Assembly (NCBI RefSeq): GCF_963678635.1
Contig: NC_087071.1
Span: 434,001-498,000 of the forward strand
Direction: 5' to 3'
Length of the DNA: 64,000 nt
Source of the DNA: Symsagittifera roscoffensis
Lineage: Eukaryota > Xenacoelomorpha > Acoela > Convolutidae
The number at the start of each line of letters is the position of its first letter. Position 1 is the first letter of the stretch. Position numbers and translations under genes: made by a program. Shown one piece after another: positions 1 to 15,500 of the stretch. Below the pieces are notes generated by a model, which was given only the letters and a program-made list of their open reading frames with translations, had not been told where the DNA came from and searched no databases.

Positions 1-3000
1 AATTAAAAAAATCGAAGGCGAAAATTTCTGTTGAGTTTTGCAACCATCGGTTTAGTTGATGGAGGATTCAACTGCAGTTAAGCAGTGTCGGGCACTAATT
101 AAGTGAGTCAAAGGCGACAATTTCTGTTGAGTTTTGCAATCATCGGTTTAGTTGATGGAGGATTCAACTGCAGTTAAACAGTGTCAGGCACTAATTAAGT
201 GAGTCAAAGGCGACAATTTCTGTTGAGTTTTGCAATCATCGGTTTAGTTGATGGAGGATTAAACTGCAGTTAAGAAGTGTCGGGCACTAAATAAAAGAGT
301 CAAAGGCGATAATTTCTGTTGAGTTTTGCAATCATCGGTTTAGTTGATGGAGGATTCAACTGCAGTTAAGCAATGCCGGGAACTAATTAAGTGAGTCAAA
401 GGCGATAATTTCTGTTGAGTTTTTTCAGCCATCGGTTTAGTTGATGGAGGATTAAACTGCAGTTTAGCAGTGTCGGGCACTAATTAAGTGAGTCAAATGC
501 GACAATTTCTGTTGAGTGTTGCAATGATCGGTTTAGTTGATGGAGGATTCAACTGCAGTTGAGCAGTGTCAGGCACTAATTAAGTGAGTCAAAGGCGACA
601 ATTTCTGTTGAGTTTTGCAATCATCGGTTTAGTTGATGGAGGATTAAACTGCAGTTAAGCAGTGTCGGCACTAAATAAAAGAGTCAAAGGCGATAATTTC
701 TGTTGAGTTTTGCAATCATCGGTTTAGTTGATGGAGGATTCAACTGCAGTTAAGCAATGCCGGGAACTAATTAAGTGAGTCAAAGGCGATAATTTCTGTT
801 GAGCTTTTTCAGCCATCGGTTTAGTTGATGGAGGATTAAACTGCAGTTTAGCAGTGTCGGGCGCTAATTAAGAGAGTCAAAGGCGACAATTTCTGTTGAG
901 TGTTGCAATGATCGGTTTAGTTGATGGAGGATTCAACTGCAGTTAAGCAATGCCGGGAACTAATTAAGTGAGTCAAAGGCGATAATTTCTGTTGAGCTTT
1001 TTCAGCCATCGGTTTAGTTGATGGAGGATTCAAATGCAGTTGAGCAGTGTCAGGCACTAATTAAAAGAGTCAAAGGCGATAATTTCTGTTGAGTTTCGCA
1101 ATCATCGGTTTAGTTGATGGAGGATTCAACTGCAGTTAAGCAATGTCGGGCACTGATTAAGTGAGTCAAAGGCGATAATTTCTGTTGACTTTTTTCAGCC
1201 ATCGGTTTAGCTGATGGGGGATTCAACTGCAGTTAAACAGTGTCAGGCACTAATTAAGTGTGTCAAAGGCGACAATTTCTGTTGAGTTTTGCAACCATCG
1301 GTTTAGTTGATGGAGGATTAAACTGCAGTTAAGCAGTGTCGGGCACTAAATAAAAGAGTCAAAGGCGATAATTTCTGTTGAGTTTTGCAATCATCGGTTT
1401 AGTTGATGGAGGATTCAACTGCAGTTAAGCAATGTCGGGAACTAATTAAGTGAGTCAAAGGCGATAATTTCTGTTGAGTTTTTTCAGCCATCGGTTTAGT
1501 TGATGGAGGATTAAACTGCAGTTTAGCAGTGTCGGGCACTAATTAAGTGAGTCAAATGCGACAATTTCTGTTGAGTGTTGCAATGATCGGTTTAGTTGAT
1601 GGAGGATTCAACTGCAGTTGAGCAGTGTCAGGCACTAATTAAAAGAGTCAAAGGCGATAATTTCTGTTGAGTTTTGCAATCATCGGTTTAGTTGATGGAG
1701 GATTCAACAGCAGTTAAGCAATGTCGGGCACTGATTAAGTGAGTCAAAGGCGATAATTTCTGTTGACTTTTTTCAGCCATCGGTTTAGCTGATGGGGGAT
1801 TCAACTGCAGTTAAGCAGTGTCGGGCACTAATTAAGTGAGTCAAAGGCGACAATTTCTGTTGAGTTTTGCAATCATCGGTTTAGTTGATGGAGGATTCAA
1901 CTGCAGTTAAGCAGTGTCGGGCACTAATTAAGTGAGTCAAAGGCGACAATTTCTGTTGAGTATTGCAATGATCGGTTTAGATGATGGAGGATTCAACTGC
2001 AGTTGAGCAGTGTCAGGCATTAATTAAGTGAGTCAAAGGCGACAATTTCTGTTGAGTTTTGCAATCATCGGTTTAGTTGATGGAGGATTAAACTGGAGTT
2101 AATCTGTGTCGGGCACTAAATAAAAGAGTCAAAGGCGATAATTTCTGTTGAGTTTTGCAATCATCGGTTTAGTTGATGGAGGATTCAACTGCAGTTAAGC
2201 AATGTCGGGCACTGATTAAGTGAGTCAAAGGCGACAATTTCTGTTGAGTTTTGCAATCATCTGTTTAGTTGATGGAGGATTCAACTGCAGTTACGCAGTG
2301 TCAGGCACTAATTAAGTGAGTCAAAGGCGACAATTTCTGTTGAGTTTTGCAATCATCGGTTTAGTTGATGGAGGATTCAACTGCAGTTAAGCAGTGTCAG
2401 GCACTAATTAAGTGAGTCAAAGGCGACAATTTCTGTTGAGTTTTGCAATCATCGGTTTAGTTGATGGAGGATTAAACTGGAGTTAAGCTGTGTCGGGCAC
2501 TAAATAAAAGAGTCAAAGGCGATAATTTCTGTTGAGTTTTGCAATCATCGGTTTAGTTGATGGAGGATTCAACTGCAGTTAAGCAATGTCGGGCACTGAT
2601 TAAGTGAGTCAAAGGCGACAATTTCTGTTGAGTTTTGCAATCATCGGTTTAGTTGATGGAGGATTCAACTGCAGTTAAGCAGTGTCAGGCACTAATTAAA
2701 TGGGTCAAAGGCGACAATTTCTGTTGAGTTTTGCAATCATCGGTTTAGTTGATGGAGGATTCAACTGCAGTTAAGCAGTGTCAGGCACTAATTAAGTGAG
2801 TCAAAGGCGACAATTTCTGTTGAGTTTTGCAATCATCGGTTTAGTTGATGGAGGATTAAACTGGAGTTAAGCTGTGTCGGGCACTAAATAAAAGAGTCAA
2901 AGGCGATAATTTCTGTTGAGTTTTGCAATCATCGGTTTAGTTGATGGAGGATTCAACTGCAGTTAAGCAATGTCGGGAACTAATTAAGTGAGTCAAAGGC

Positions 3001-6000
3001 GATAATTTCTGTTGACTTTTTCAGCTATCGGTTTAGCTGATGGGGGATTCAACTGCAGTTAAGCAGTGTCGGGCACTAATTAAGTGAGTCAAAGGCGACA
3101 ATTTCTGTTGAGTTTTGCAATCATCGGTTTAGTTGATGGAGGATTCAACTGCAGTTAAGCAGTGTCAGGCACTAATTAAGTGAGTCAAAGGCGACAATTT
3201 CTGTTGAGTTTTGCAATCATCGGTTTAGTTGATGGAGGATTAAACTGGAGTTAAGCTGTGTCGGGCACTAAATAAAAGAGTCAAAGGTGATAATTTCTGT
3301 TGAGTTTTGCAATCATCGGTTTAGTTGATGGAGGATTCAACTGCAGTTAAGCAATGTCGGGAACTAATTAAGTGAGTCAAAGGCGATAATTTCTGTTGAG
3401 TTTTTTCAGCCATCGGTTTAGTTGATGGAGGATTAAACTGCAGTTTAGCTGTGTCGGGCACTAATTAAGTGAGACAAAGGCGACAATTTCTGTTGAGTGT
3501 TGCAATGATCGGTTTAGTTGATGGAGGATTCAACTGCAGTTGAGCAGTGTCAGGCACTAATTAAAAGAGTCAAAGGCGATCATTTCTGTTGAGTTTTGCA
3601 ATCATCGGTTTAGTTGATGGAGGATTCAACTGCAGTTAAGCAATGTCGGGCACTGATTAAGTGAGTCAAAGGCGATAATTTCTGTTGAGTTTTGCAATCA
3701 TCGGTTTAGTTGATGGAGGATTCAACTGCAGCTAAACAGTGTCAGGCACTAATTAAGTGAGTCAAAGGCGACAATTTCTGTTGAGTTTTGCAATCATCGG
3801 TTTAGTTGATGGAGGATTAAACTGCAGTTAAGCAGTGTCGGGCACTAAATAAAAGAGTCAAAGGCGATAATTTCTGTTGAGTTTTGCAATCATCGGTTTA
3901 GTTGATGGAGGATTCAACTGCAGTTAAGCAATGTCGGGAACTAATTATGTGAGTCAAAGGCGATATTTTCTGTTGAGTTTTTTCAGCCATCGGTTTAGTT
4001 GATAGAGGATTAAACTGCAGTTTAGCAGTGTCGGGCACTAATTAAGTGAGTCAAAGACGACCATTTCTGTTGAGTGTTGCAATGATCGGTTTAGTTGATG
4101 GAGGATTCAACTGCAGTTGAGCAGTGTCAGGCACTGATTAAGTGAGTCAAAGGCGATAATTTTTGTTGACTTTTTTCAGCCATCGGTTTAGCTGATGGGG
4201 GATTCAAATGCAGTTAAGCAGTGTCGGGCACTAATTAAGTGAGTCAAAGGCGACAATTTCAGTTGAGTTTTGCAATCATCGGTTTAGTTGATGGAGGATT
4301 CAACTGCAGTTAAGCAGTGTCAGGCACTAATTAAGTGAGTCAAAGGCGACAATTTCTGTTGAGTTTTGCAATCATCGGTATAGTTGATGGAGGATTAAAC
4401 TGCAGTTAAGCAGTTTCGGGCACTAAATAAAAGAGTCAAAGGCGATAATTTCTGTTGAGTTTTGCAACCATCGGTTTAGTTGATGGAGGACTCAACTGCA
4501 GTTAAGCAATGTCGGGAACTAATTAAGTCAGTCAAAGGCGATAATTTCTGTTGAGTTTTTTCAGCCATCGGTTTAGGTGATGGAGGATTAAACTGCAGTT
4601 TAGCAGTGTCGGGCTCTAATTAAGTGAGTCAAAGGCGACAATTTCTGTTGAGTGTTGCAATGATCGGTTTAGTTGATGGAGGATTCAACTGCAGTTGAGC
4701 AGTGTCAGGCACTAATAAAGTGAGTCAAAGGCGACAATTTCTGTTGAGTTTTGCAATCATCGGTTTAGTTGATGGAGGATTCAACTGCAGTTAAGCAGTG
4801 TCAGGCACAAATTAAAAGAGTCGAAGGCGATAATTTCTGTTGAGTATTGCAATCATCGATTTAGTTGATGGAGGATTCAACTGCAGTTATGCAATGTCGG
4901 GCACTGATTAAGTGAGTCAAAGGCGATAATTTCTGTTGAGTTTTGCAATCATCGGTTTAGTTGATGGAGGATTCAACTGCAGTTAAGCAATGTCGGGAAC
5001 TAATTAAGTGAGTCAAAGGCGATAATTTCTGTTGAGTTTTGCAACCATCGGTTTAGTTGATGGAGGACTCAACTGCAGTTAAGCAATGTCGGGAACTAAT
5101 TAAGTGAGTCAAAGGCGACAATTTCTGTTGAGTTTTGCAAACATCGGTTTAGTTGATGGAGGATTAAACTGCAGTTAAGCAGTGTCGGGCACTAAATAAA
5201 AGAGTCAAAGGCGATAATTTCTGTTGAGTTTTGCAATCATCGGTTTAGTTGATGGAGGATTTAACTGCAGTTAAGCAATGTCGGGAACTAATTAAGTGAG
5301 TCAAAGGCGATAATTTCTGTTGACTTTTTTCAGCCACCGGTTTAGCTGATGGGAGATTCAACTGCAGTTAAGCAATGTCGGGAACTAATTAAGTGAGTCA
5401 AAGGCGACAATTTCTGTTGAGTTTTGCAAACATCGGTTTAGTTGATGGAGGATTAAACTGCAGTTAAGCAGTGTCGGGCACTAAATAAAAGAGTCAAAGG
5501 CGATAATTTCTGTTGAGTTTTGCAATCATCGGTTTAGTTGATGGAGGATTTAACTGCAGTTAAGCAATGTCGGGAACTAATTAAGTGAGTCAAAGGCGAT
5601 AATTTCTGTTGAGTTTTTTCAGCCATCGGTTTAGTTGATGGAGGATTAAACTGCAGTTTAGCAGTGTCGGGCACTAATTAAGTGAGTCAAAGGCGACAAT
5701 TTCTGTTGAGTGTTGCAATGATCGGTTTAGTTGATGGAGGATTCAACTTCAGTTGAGCAGTGTCAGGCACTAATTAAAAGAGTCAAAGGCGATAATTTCT
5801 GTTGAGTTTTGCAATCATCGGTTTAGTTGATGGAGGATTCAACTGCAGTTAAGCAATGTCGGGCACTGATTAAGTGAGTCAAAGGCGATAATTTTTGTTG
5901 ACTTTTTTTAGCCATCGGTTTAGCTGATGGGGGATTCAACTGCGGTTAAGCAGTGTCGGGCACTAATTAAGTGAGTCAAAGGCGACAATTTCTGTTGAGT

Positions 6001-6524
6001 TTTGCAATCATCGGTTTAGTTGATGGAGGATTCAACTGCAGTTAAGCAGTGTCAGGCACTAATTAAGTGAGTCAAAGGCGACAATTTCTGTTGAGTTTTG
6101 CAATCATCGGTATAGTTGATGGAGGATTAAACTGCATTTAAGCAGTGTCGGGCACTAAATAAAAGAGTCAAAGGCGATAATTTCTGTTGAGTTTTGCAAT
6201 CATCGGTTTAGTTGATGGAGGATTCAACTGCAGTTAAGCAATGTCGGGAACTAATTAAGTGAGTCAAAGGCGATAATTTCTGTTGAGTTTTTTCAGCCAT
6301 CGGTTTAGTTGAAGGAGGATTAAACTGCAGTTTAGCAGTGTCGGGCACCAACTAAGTGAGTCAAAGGCGAAAATTTCTGTTGAGTGTTGCAATGATCGGT
6401 TTAGTTGATGGAGGATTCAACTGCAGTTGAGCAGTGTCAGGCACTAATTAAGTGAGTCAAAGGCAACATTTTCTGTTGAGTTTTGCAATCATCGGTTTAG
6501 TTGATGGAGGATTCAACTGCAGTT

Positions 6525-8700
6525 AAGCAGTGTCGGGCACTAATTAAGTGAGTCCAAGGCGATAATTTCTGATGAGTTTTTTCAATCATCAGTTTGGTTG
6601 ATGGAGGACTACATTGCAGTTAGGCTGTGTCGTAGGATTACACTGCAGTTAAGCAGTTGATATAGGGTTAAACTGCAGTAAAGCATTGTCGGGCACTAAT
6701 TAAGTGAGTCAAAGGCGATAGTCTCTGTTGATTTTTTTCAATCATCGGTTTAGTTGACGGAGGATAACACTGCAGTTAAGCATTGTCGGGCACTAATTAA
6801 GTGAGTCAAAGGCGACAATTTCTGTTGAGTTTTGCAATCATCGGTTTAGTTGATGGAGGATTCAACTGCAGTTAAGCAGTGTCAGGCACTAATTAAAAGA
6901 GTCGAATGCGATAATTTCTGTTGAGTTTTGCAATCATCGATTTAGTTGATGGAGGATTCAACTGCAGTTAAGCAATGTCGGGCACTGATTGAGTGAGTCA
7001 AAGGCGATAATTTCTGTTGACTTTTTTCAGCCATCGGTTTAGTTGATGGGGGATTCAACTGCAGTTAAGCAGTGTCGGGCACTAATTAAGTGAGTCAAAG
7101 GCGACAATTTCTGTTGAGTTTTGCAATCATCGGTTTAGTTGATGGAGGATTCAACTGCAGTTAAACAGTGTCAGGCACTAATTAAGTGAGTCAAAGGCGA
7201 CAATTTCTGTTGAGTTTTGCAATCATTGGTTTAGTTGATGGAGGATTAAACTGCAGTTAAGCAGTGTCGGGCACTAAATAAAAGAGTCAAAGGCGATAAT
7301 TTCTGTTGAGTTTTGCAATCATCGGTTTAGTTGATGGAGGATTCAACTGCAGTTAAGCAATGTCGGGAACTAATTAAGTGAGTCAAAGGCGATAATTTCT
7401 GTTGAGTTTTTTCAGCCATCGGTTTCGTTGATGGAGGATTAAACTGCAGTTTAGCAGTGTCGGGCACTAATTAAGTGAGTCAAAGGCGACAATTTCTGTT
7501 GAGTGTTGCAATGATCGGTTTAGTTGATGGAGGATTCAACTGCAGTTGAGCAGTGTCAGGCACTAATTAAAAGGGTCAAAGGCGATAATTTCTGTTGAGT
7601 TTTGCAATCATCGGTTTAGTTGATGGAGGATTCAACTGCAGTTAAGCAGTGTCGGGCACTAATTAAGTGATTCCAAGGCGATAATTTCTGATGAGTTTTT
7701 TCAATCATCAGTTTGGTTGATGGAGGACTACATTGCAGTTAGGCTGTGTCGTAGGATTACACTGCAGTTAAGCAGTTGATATAGGGTTAAACTGCAGTAA
7801 AGCATTGTCGGGCACTAATTAAGTGAGTCAAAGGCGATAGTCTCTGTTGATTTTTTTCAATCATCGGTTTAGTTGACGGAGGATAACACTGCAGTTAAGC
7901 ATTGTCGGGCACTAATTAAGTGAGTCAAAGGCGACAATTTCTGTTGAGTTTTGCAATCATCGGTTTAGTTGATGGAGGATTCAACTGCAGTTAAGCAGTG
8001 TCAGGCACTAATTAAAAGAGTCGAATGCGATAATTTCTGTTGAGTTTTGCAATCATCGATTTAGTTGATGGAGGATTCAACTGCAGTTAAGCAATGTCGG
8101 GCACTGATTGAGTGAGTCAAAGGCGATAATTTCTGTTGACTTTTTTCAGCCATCGGTTTAGTTGATGGGGGATTCAACTGCAGTTAAGCAGTGTCGGGCA
8201 CTAATTAAGTGAGTCAAAGGCGACAATTTCTGTTGAGTTTTGCAATCATCGGTTTAGTTGATGGAGGATTCAACTGCAGTTAAACAGTGTCAGGCACTAA
8301 TTAAGTGAGTCAAAGGCGACAATTTCTGTTGAGTTTTGCAATCATTGGTTTAGTTGATGGAGGATTAAACTGCAGTTAAGCAGTGTCGGGCACTAAATAA
8401 AAGAGTCAAAGGCGATAATTTCTGTTGAGTTTTGCAATCATCGGTTTAGTTGATGGAGGATTCAACTGCAGTTAAGCAATGTCGGGAACTAATTAAGTGA
8501 GTCAAAGGCGATAATTTCTGTTGAGTTTTTTCAGCCATCGGTTTCGTTGATGGAGGATTAAACTGCAGTTTAGCAGTGTCGGGCACTAATTAAGTGAGTC
8601 AAAGGCGACAATTTCTGTTGAGTGTTGCAATGATCGGTTTAGTTGATGGAGGATTCAACTGCAGTTGAGCAGTGTCAGGCACTAATTAAAAGAGTCAAAG
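6525..8700. repeat. 1,119 bp tandem duplication inside satellite A
   Basis: A block of about twelve monomers occurs twice in a row, offset by 1,119 bp and almost identical. Rare variants recur at that offset: GTCGAATGCGATAATT near 6901 and 8020, the CATTGGTTTAG variant near 7225 and 8344, and the partial monomers with GGCTGTGTCGTAGG near 6622 and 7741. It marks a recent unequal exchange or a higher-order unit. Confidence 0.85.
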
Positions 8701-11700
8701 GCGATAATTTCTGTTGAGTTTTGCAATCATCGGTTTAGTTGATGGAGGATTCAACTGCAGTTAAGCAATGTCGGGCACTGATTAGTGAGTCAAAGGCGAT
8801 AATTTCTGTTGACTTTTTTCAGCCATCGGTTTAGCTGATGGGGGATTCAACTGCAGTTAAGCAGTGTCGGGCACTAATTAAGTGAGTCAAAGGCGACAAT
8901 TTTTGTTGAGTTTTGCAATCATCGGTTTAGTTGATGGAGGATTCAACTGCAGTTAAGCAGTGTCAGGCACTAATTAAGTGAGTCAAAGGCGACAATTTCT
9001 GTTGAGTTTTGCAATCATCGGTATAGTTGATTGAGGATTAAACTGCAGTTAAGCAGTGTCGGGCACTAAATAAAAGAGTCAAAGGCGATAATTTCTGTTG
9101 AGTTTTGCAATCATCGATTTAGTTGATGGAGGATTCAACTGCAGTTAAGCAATGTCGGGCACTGATTAAGTGAGTCAAAGGCGATAATTTCTGTTGACTT
9201 TTTTCAGCCATCGGTTTAGTTGATGGGGGATTCAACTGCAGTTAAGCAGTGTCGGGCACTAATTAAGTGAGTCAAAGGCGACAATTTCTGTTGAGTTTTG
9301 CAATCATCGGTATAGTTGATTGAGGATTAAACTGCAGTTAAGCAGTGTCGGGCACTAAATAAAAGAGTCAAAGGCGATAATTTCTGTTGAGTTTTGCAAT
9401 CATCGATTTAGTTGATGGAGGATTCAACTGCAGTTAAGCAATGTCGGGCACTGATTAAGTGAGTCAAAGGCGATAATTTCTGTTGACTTTTTTCAGCCAT
9501 CGGTTTAGCTGATGGGGGATTCAACTGCAGTTAAGCAATGTCGGGAACTAATTAAGTGAGTCAAAGGCGACAATTTCTGTTGAGTTCTGCAAACATCGGT
9601 TTAGTTGATGGAGGATTAAACTGCAGTTAAGCAGTGTCGGGCACTAAATAAAAGAGTCAAAGGCGATAATTTCTGTTGAGTTTTGCAATCATCGGTTTAG
9701 TTGATGGAGGATTTAACTGCAGTTAAGCAATGTCGGGAACTAATTAAGTGAGTCAAAGGCGATAATTTCTGTTGAGTTTTTTCAGCCATCGGTTTAGTTG
9801 ATGGAGGATTAAACTGCAGTTTAGCAGTGTCGGGCACTAATTAAGTGAGTCAAAGGCGACAATTTCTGTTGAGTGTTGCAATGATCGGTTTAGTTGATGG
9901 AGGATTCAACTGCAGTTGAGCAGTGTCAGGCACTAATTAAAAGAGTCAAAGGCGATAATTTCTGTTGAGTTTTGCAATCATCGGTTTAGTTGATGGAGGA
10001 TTCAACTGCAGTTAAGCAATGTCGGGCACTGATTAAGTGAGTCAAAGGCGGTAATTTTTGTTGACTTTTTTCAGCCATCGGTTTAGCTGATGGGGGATTC
10101 AACTGCGGTTAAGCAGTGTCGGGCACTAATTAAGTGAGTCAAAGGCGACAATTTCTGTTGAGTTTTGCAATCATCGGTTTAGTTGATGGAGGATTCAACT
10201 GCAGTTAAGCAGTGTCAGGCACTAATTAAGTGAGTCAAAGGCGACAATTTCTGTTGAGTTTTGCAATCATCGGTATAGTTGATGGAGGATTAAACTGCAT
10301 TTAAGCAGTGTCGGGCACTAAATAAAAGAGTCAAAGGCGATAATTTCTGTTGAGTTTTGCAATCATCGGTTTAGTTGATGGAGGATTCAACTGCAGTTAA
10401 GCAATGTCGGGAACTAATTAAGTGAGTCAAAGGCGATAATTTCTGTTGAGTTTTTTCAGCCATCGGTTTAGTTGAAGGAGGATTAAACTGCAGTTTAGCA
10501 GTGTCGGGCACTAACTAAGTGAGTCAAAGGCGACAATTTCTGTTGAGTGTTGCAATGATCGGTTTAGTTGATGGAGGATTCAACTGCAGTTGAGCAGTGT
10601 CAGGCACTAATTAAGTGAGTCAAAGGCGACAATTTCTGTTGAGTTTTGCAATCATCGGTTTAGTTGATGGAGGATTCAACTGCAGTTAAGCAGTGTCGGG
10701 CACTAATTAAGTGAGTCCAAGGCGATAATTTCTGATGAGTTTTTTCAATCATCAGTTTGGTTGATGGAGGACTACATTGCAGTTAAGCTGTGTCGTAGGA
10801 TTACACTGCAGTTAAGCAGTTGATATAGGGTTAAACTGCAGTAAAGCATTGTCGGGCACTAATTAAGTGAGTCAAAGGCGATAGTCTCTGTTGATTTTTT
10901 TCAATCATCGGTTTAGTTGACGGAGGATAACACTGCAGTTAAGCATTGTCGGGCACTAATTAAGTGAGTCAAAGGCGACAATTTCTGTTGAGTTTTGCAA
11001 TCATCGGTTTAGTTGATGGAGGATTCAACTGCAGTTAAGCAGTGTCAGGCACTAATTAAAAGAGTCGAAGGCGATAATTTCTGTTGAGTTTTGCAATCAT
11101 CGATTTAGTTGATGGAGGATTCAACTGCAGTTAAGCAATGTCGGGCACTGATTAAGTGAGTCAAAGGCGATAATTTCTGTTGACTTTTTTCAGCCATCGG
11201 TTTAGTTGATGGGGGATTCAACTGCAGTTAAGCAGTGTCGGGCACTAATTAAGTGAGTCAAAGGCGACAATTTCTGTTGAGTTTTGCAATCATCGGTTTA
11301 GTTGATGGAGGATTCAACTGCAGTTAAACAGTGTCAGGCACTAATTAAGTGAGTCAAAGGCGACGATTTCTGTTGAGTTTTGCAATCATCGGTTTAGTTG
11401 ATGGAGGATTAAACTGCAGTTAATCAGTGTCGGGCACTAAATAAAAGAGTCAAAGGCGATAATTTCTGTTGAGTTTTGCAATCATCGGTTTAGTTGATGG
11501 AGGATTCAACTGCAGTTAAGCAATGTCGGGAACTAATTAAGTGAGTCAAAGGCGATAATTTCTGTTGACTTTTTTCAGCCATCGGTTTCGTTGATGGAGG
11601 ATTAAACTGCAGTTTAGCAGTGTCGGGCACTAATTAAGTGAGTCAAAGGCGACAATTTCTGTTGAGTGTTGCAATGATCGGTTTAGTTGATGGAGGATTC

Positions 11701-12504
11701 AACTGCAGTTGAGCAGTGTCAGGCACTAATTAAAAGAGTCAAAGGCGATAATTTCTGTTGAGTTTTGCAATCATCGGTTTAGTTGATGGAGGATTCAACT
11801 GCAGTTAAGCAATGTCGGGCACTGATTAGTGAGTCAAAGGCGATAATTTCTGTTGACTTTTTTCAGCCATCGGTTTAGCTGATGGGGGATTCAACTGCAG
11901 TTAAGCAGTGTCGGGCACTAATTAAGTGAGTCAAAGGCGACAATTTTTGTTGAGTTTTGCAATCATCGGTTTAGTTGATGGAGGATTCAACTGCAGTTAA
12001 GCAGTGTCAGGCACTAATTAAGTGAGTCAAAGGCGACAATTTCTGTTGAGTTTTGCAATCATCGGTATAGTTGATTGAGGATTAAACTGCAGTTAAGCAG
12101 TGTCGGGCACTAAATAAAAGAGTCAAAGGCGATAATTTCTGTTGAGTTTTGCAATCATCGATTTAGTTGATGGAGGATTCAACTGCAGTTAAGCAATGTC
12201 GGGCACTGATTAAGTGAGTCAAAGGCGATAATTTCTGTTGACTTTTTTCAGCCATCGGTTTAGTTGATGGGGGATTCAACTGCAGTTAAGCAGTGTCGGG
12301 CACTAATTAAGTGAGTCAAAGGCGACAATTTCTGTTGAGTTTTGCAATCATCGGTATAGTTGATGGAGGATTAAACTGCAGTTAAGCAGTGTCGGGCACT
12401 AAATAAAAGAGTCAAAGGCGATAATTTCTTTTGAGTTTTGCAACCATCGGTTTAGTTGATGGGGGATTCAACTGCAGTTAAGCAGTGTCGGGCACTAATT
12501 AAGT

Positions 12505-15500
12505 GAGTCAAAGGCGACAGGCGACAATTTCTGTTGAGTTTTGCAATCATCGGTTTAGTTGATGGAGGATTCAACTGCAGTTAAGCAATGTCGGGAACTA
12601 ATTAAGTGAGTCAAAGGCGATAATTTCTGTTGAGTTTTTTCAGCCATCGGTTTAGGTGATGGAGGATTAAACTGCAGTTTAACAGTGTCGGGCACTAATT
12701 AAGTGAGTCAAAGGCGACAATTTCTGTTGAGTGTTGCAATGATCGGTTTAGTTGATGGAGGATTCAACTGCAGTTGAGCAGTGTCAGGCACTAATTAAGT
12801 GAGTCAAAGGCGTTAATTTCTGTTGAGTTTTGCAATCATCGGTTTAGTTGATGGAGGATTCAACTGCAGTTAAGCAGTGTCGGGCACTAATTAAGTGAGT
12901 CCAAGGCGATAATTTCTGATGAGTTTTTTCAATCATCAGTTTGGTTGATGGAGGACTACACTGCAGTTAAGCTGTGTCGTAGGATTACACTGCAGTTAAG
13001 CAGTTGATATAGGGTTAAGCTGCAGTTAAGCATTGTCGGGCACTAATTAAGTGAGTCAAAGGCGATAGTTTCTGTTGATTTTTTTCAATCATCGGTTTAG
13101 TTGACGGATGATAACACTGCAGTTAAGCATTGTCGGGCACTAATTAAGTGAGTCAAAGGCGATAATTTATGTTGAGCTTTTTCAATTATCGGTTTAGTTG
13201 ATGGAGGACTACACTGCAGATAAGCAGTGTGGGGCACCAATTAAATGAAACAAAATCGATATTTTCTGTTGAAAATTATCAATCATCAGTTTCGTTGATG
13301 GAGGATTACACTGCAGGTAAGCAGTTGAGATAGGGTTAAACTGCAGTTAAGCATTGTCGGGCACTAATTAAGTGAGTCAAAGGCGATAGTTTCTGTTGAT
13401 TTTTTTCAATCATCGGTTTAGTTGACGGAGGATAACACTGCAGTTAAGCAGTGTCGGGCACTAATTAAGTGAGTCAAAGGCGACAGGCGACAATTTCTGT
13501 TGAGTTTTGCAATCATCGGTTTAGTTGATGGAGGATTCAACTGCAGTTAAGCAATGTCGGGAACTAATTAAGTGAGTCAAAGGCGATAATTTCTGTTGAG
13601 TTTTTTCAGCCATCGGTTTAGGTGATGGAGGATTAAACTGCAGTTTAACAGTGTCGGGCACTAATTAAGTGAGTCAAAGGCGACAATTTCTGTTGAGTGT
13701 TGCAATGATCGGTTTAGTTGATGGAGGATTCAACTGCAGTTGAGCAGTGTCAGGCACTAATTAAGTGAGTCAAAGGCGTTAATTTCTGTTGAGTTTTGCA
13801 ATCATCGGTTTAGTTGATGGAGGATTCAACTGCAGTTAAGCAGTGTCGGGCACTAATTAAGTGAGTTCAAGGCGATAATTTCTGATGAGTTTTTTCAATC
13901 ATCAGTTTGGTTGATGGAGGACTACACTGCAGTTAAGCTGTGTCGTAGGATTACACTGCAGTTAAGCAGTTGATATAGGGTTAAGCTGCAGTTAAGCATT
14001 GTCGGGCACTAATTAAGTGAGTCAAAGGCGATAGTTTCTGTTGATTTTTTTCAATCATCGGTTTAGTTGACGGATGATAACACTGCAGTTAAGCATTGTC
14101 GGGCACTAATTAAGTGAGTCAAAGGCGATAATTTATGTTGAGCTTTTTCAATTATCGGTTTAGTTGATGGAGGACTACACTGCAGATAAGCAGTGTGGGG
14201 CACTAATTAAATGAAACAAAATCGATATTTTCTGTTGAAAATTATCAATAATCAGTTTCGTTGATGGAGGATTACACTGCAGGTAAGCAGTTGATATAGG
14301 GTTAAACTGCAGTTAAGCATTGTCGGGCACTAATTAAGTGAGTCAAAGGCGATAGTTTCTGTTGATTTTTTTCAATCATCGGTTTAGTTGACGGAGGATA
14401 ACACTGCAGTTAAGCAGTGTCGGGCACTAATTAAGTGAGTCAAAGGCGACAGGCGACAATTTCTGTTGAGTTTTGCAATCATCGGTATAGTTGATGGAGG
14501 ATTAAACTGCAGTTAAGCAGTGTCGGGCACTAAATAAAAGAGTCAAAGGCGATAATTTCTTTTGAGTTTTGCAACCATCGGTTTAGTTGATGGGGGATTC
14601 AACTGCAGTTAAGCAGTGTCGGGCACTAATTAAGTGAGTCAAAGGCGACAGGCGACAATTTCTGTTGAGTTTTGCAATCATCGGTTTAGTTGATGGAGGA
14701 TTCAACTGCAGTTAAGCAATGTCGGGAACTAATTAAGTGAGTCAAAGGCGATAATTTCTGTTGAGTTTTTTCAGCCATCGGTTTAGGTGATGGAGGATTA
14801 AACTGCAGTTTAACAGTGTCGGGCACTAATTAAGTGAGTCAAAGGCGACAATTTCTGTTGAGTGTTGCAATGATCGGTTTAGTTGATGGAGGATTCAACT
14901 GCAGTTGAGCAGTGTCGGGCACTAATTAAGTGAGTCAAAGGCGACAGGCGACAATTTCTGTTGAGTTTTGCAATCATCGGTTTAGTTGATGGAGGATTCA
15001 ACTGCAGTTAAGCAATGTCGGGAACTAATTAAGTGAGTCAAAGGCGATAATTTCTGTTGAGTTTTTTCAGCCATCGGTTTAGGTGATGGAGGATTAAACT
15101 GCAGTTTAACAGTGTCGGGCACTAATTAAGTGAGTCAAAGGCGACAATTTCTGTTGAGTGTTGCAATGATCGGTTTAGTTGATGGAGGATTCAACTGCAG
15201 TTGAGCAGTGTCAGGCACTAATTAAGTGAGTCAAAGGCGTTAATTTCTGTTGAGTTTTGCAATCATCGGTTTAGTTGATGGAGGATTCAACTGCAGTTAA
15301 GCAGTGTCGGGCACTAATTAAGTGAGTCCAAGGCGATAATTTCTGATGAGTTTTTTCAATCATCAGTTTGGTTGATGGAGGACTACACTGCAGTTAAGCT
15401 GTGTCGTAGGATTACACTGCAGTTAAGCAGTTGATATAGGGTTAAGCTGCAGTTAAGCATTGTCGGGCACTAATTAAGTGAGTCAAAGGCGATAGTTTCT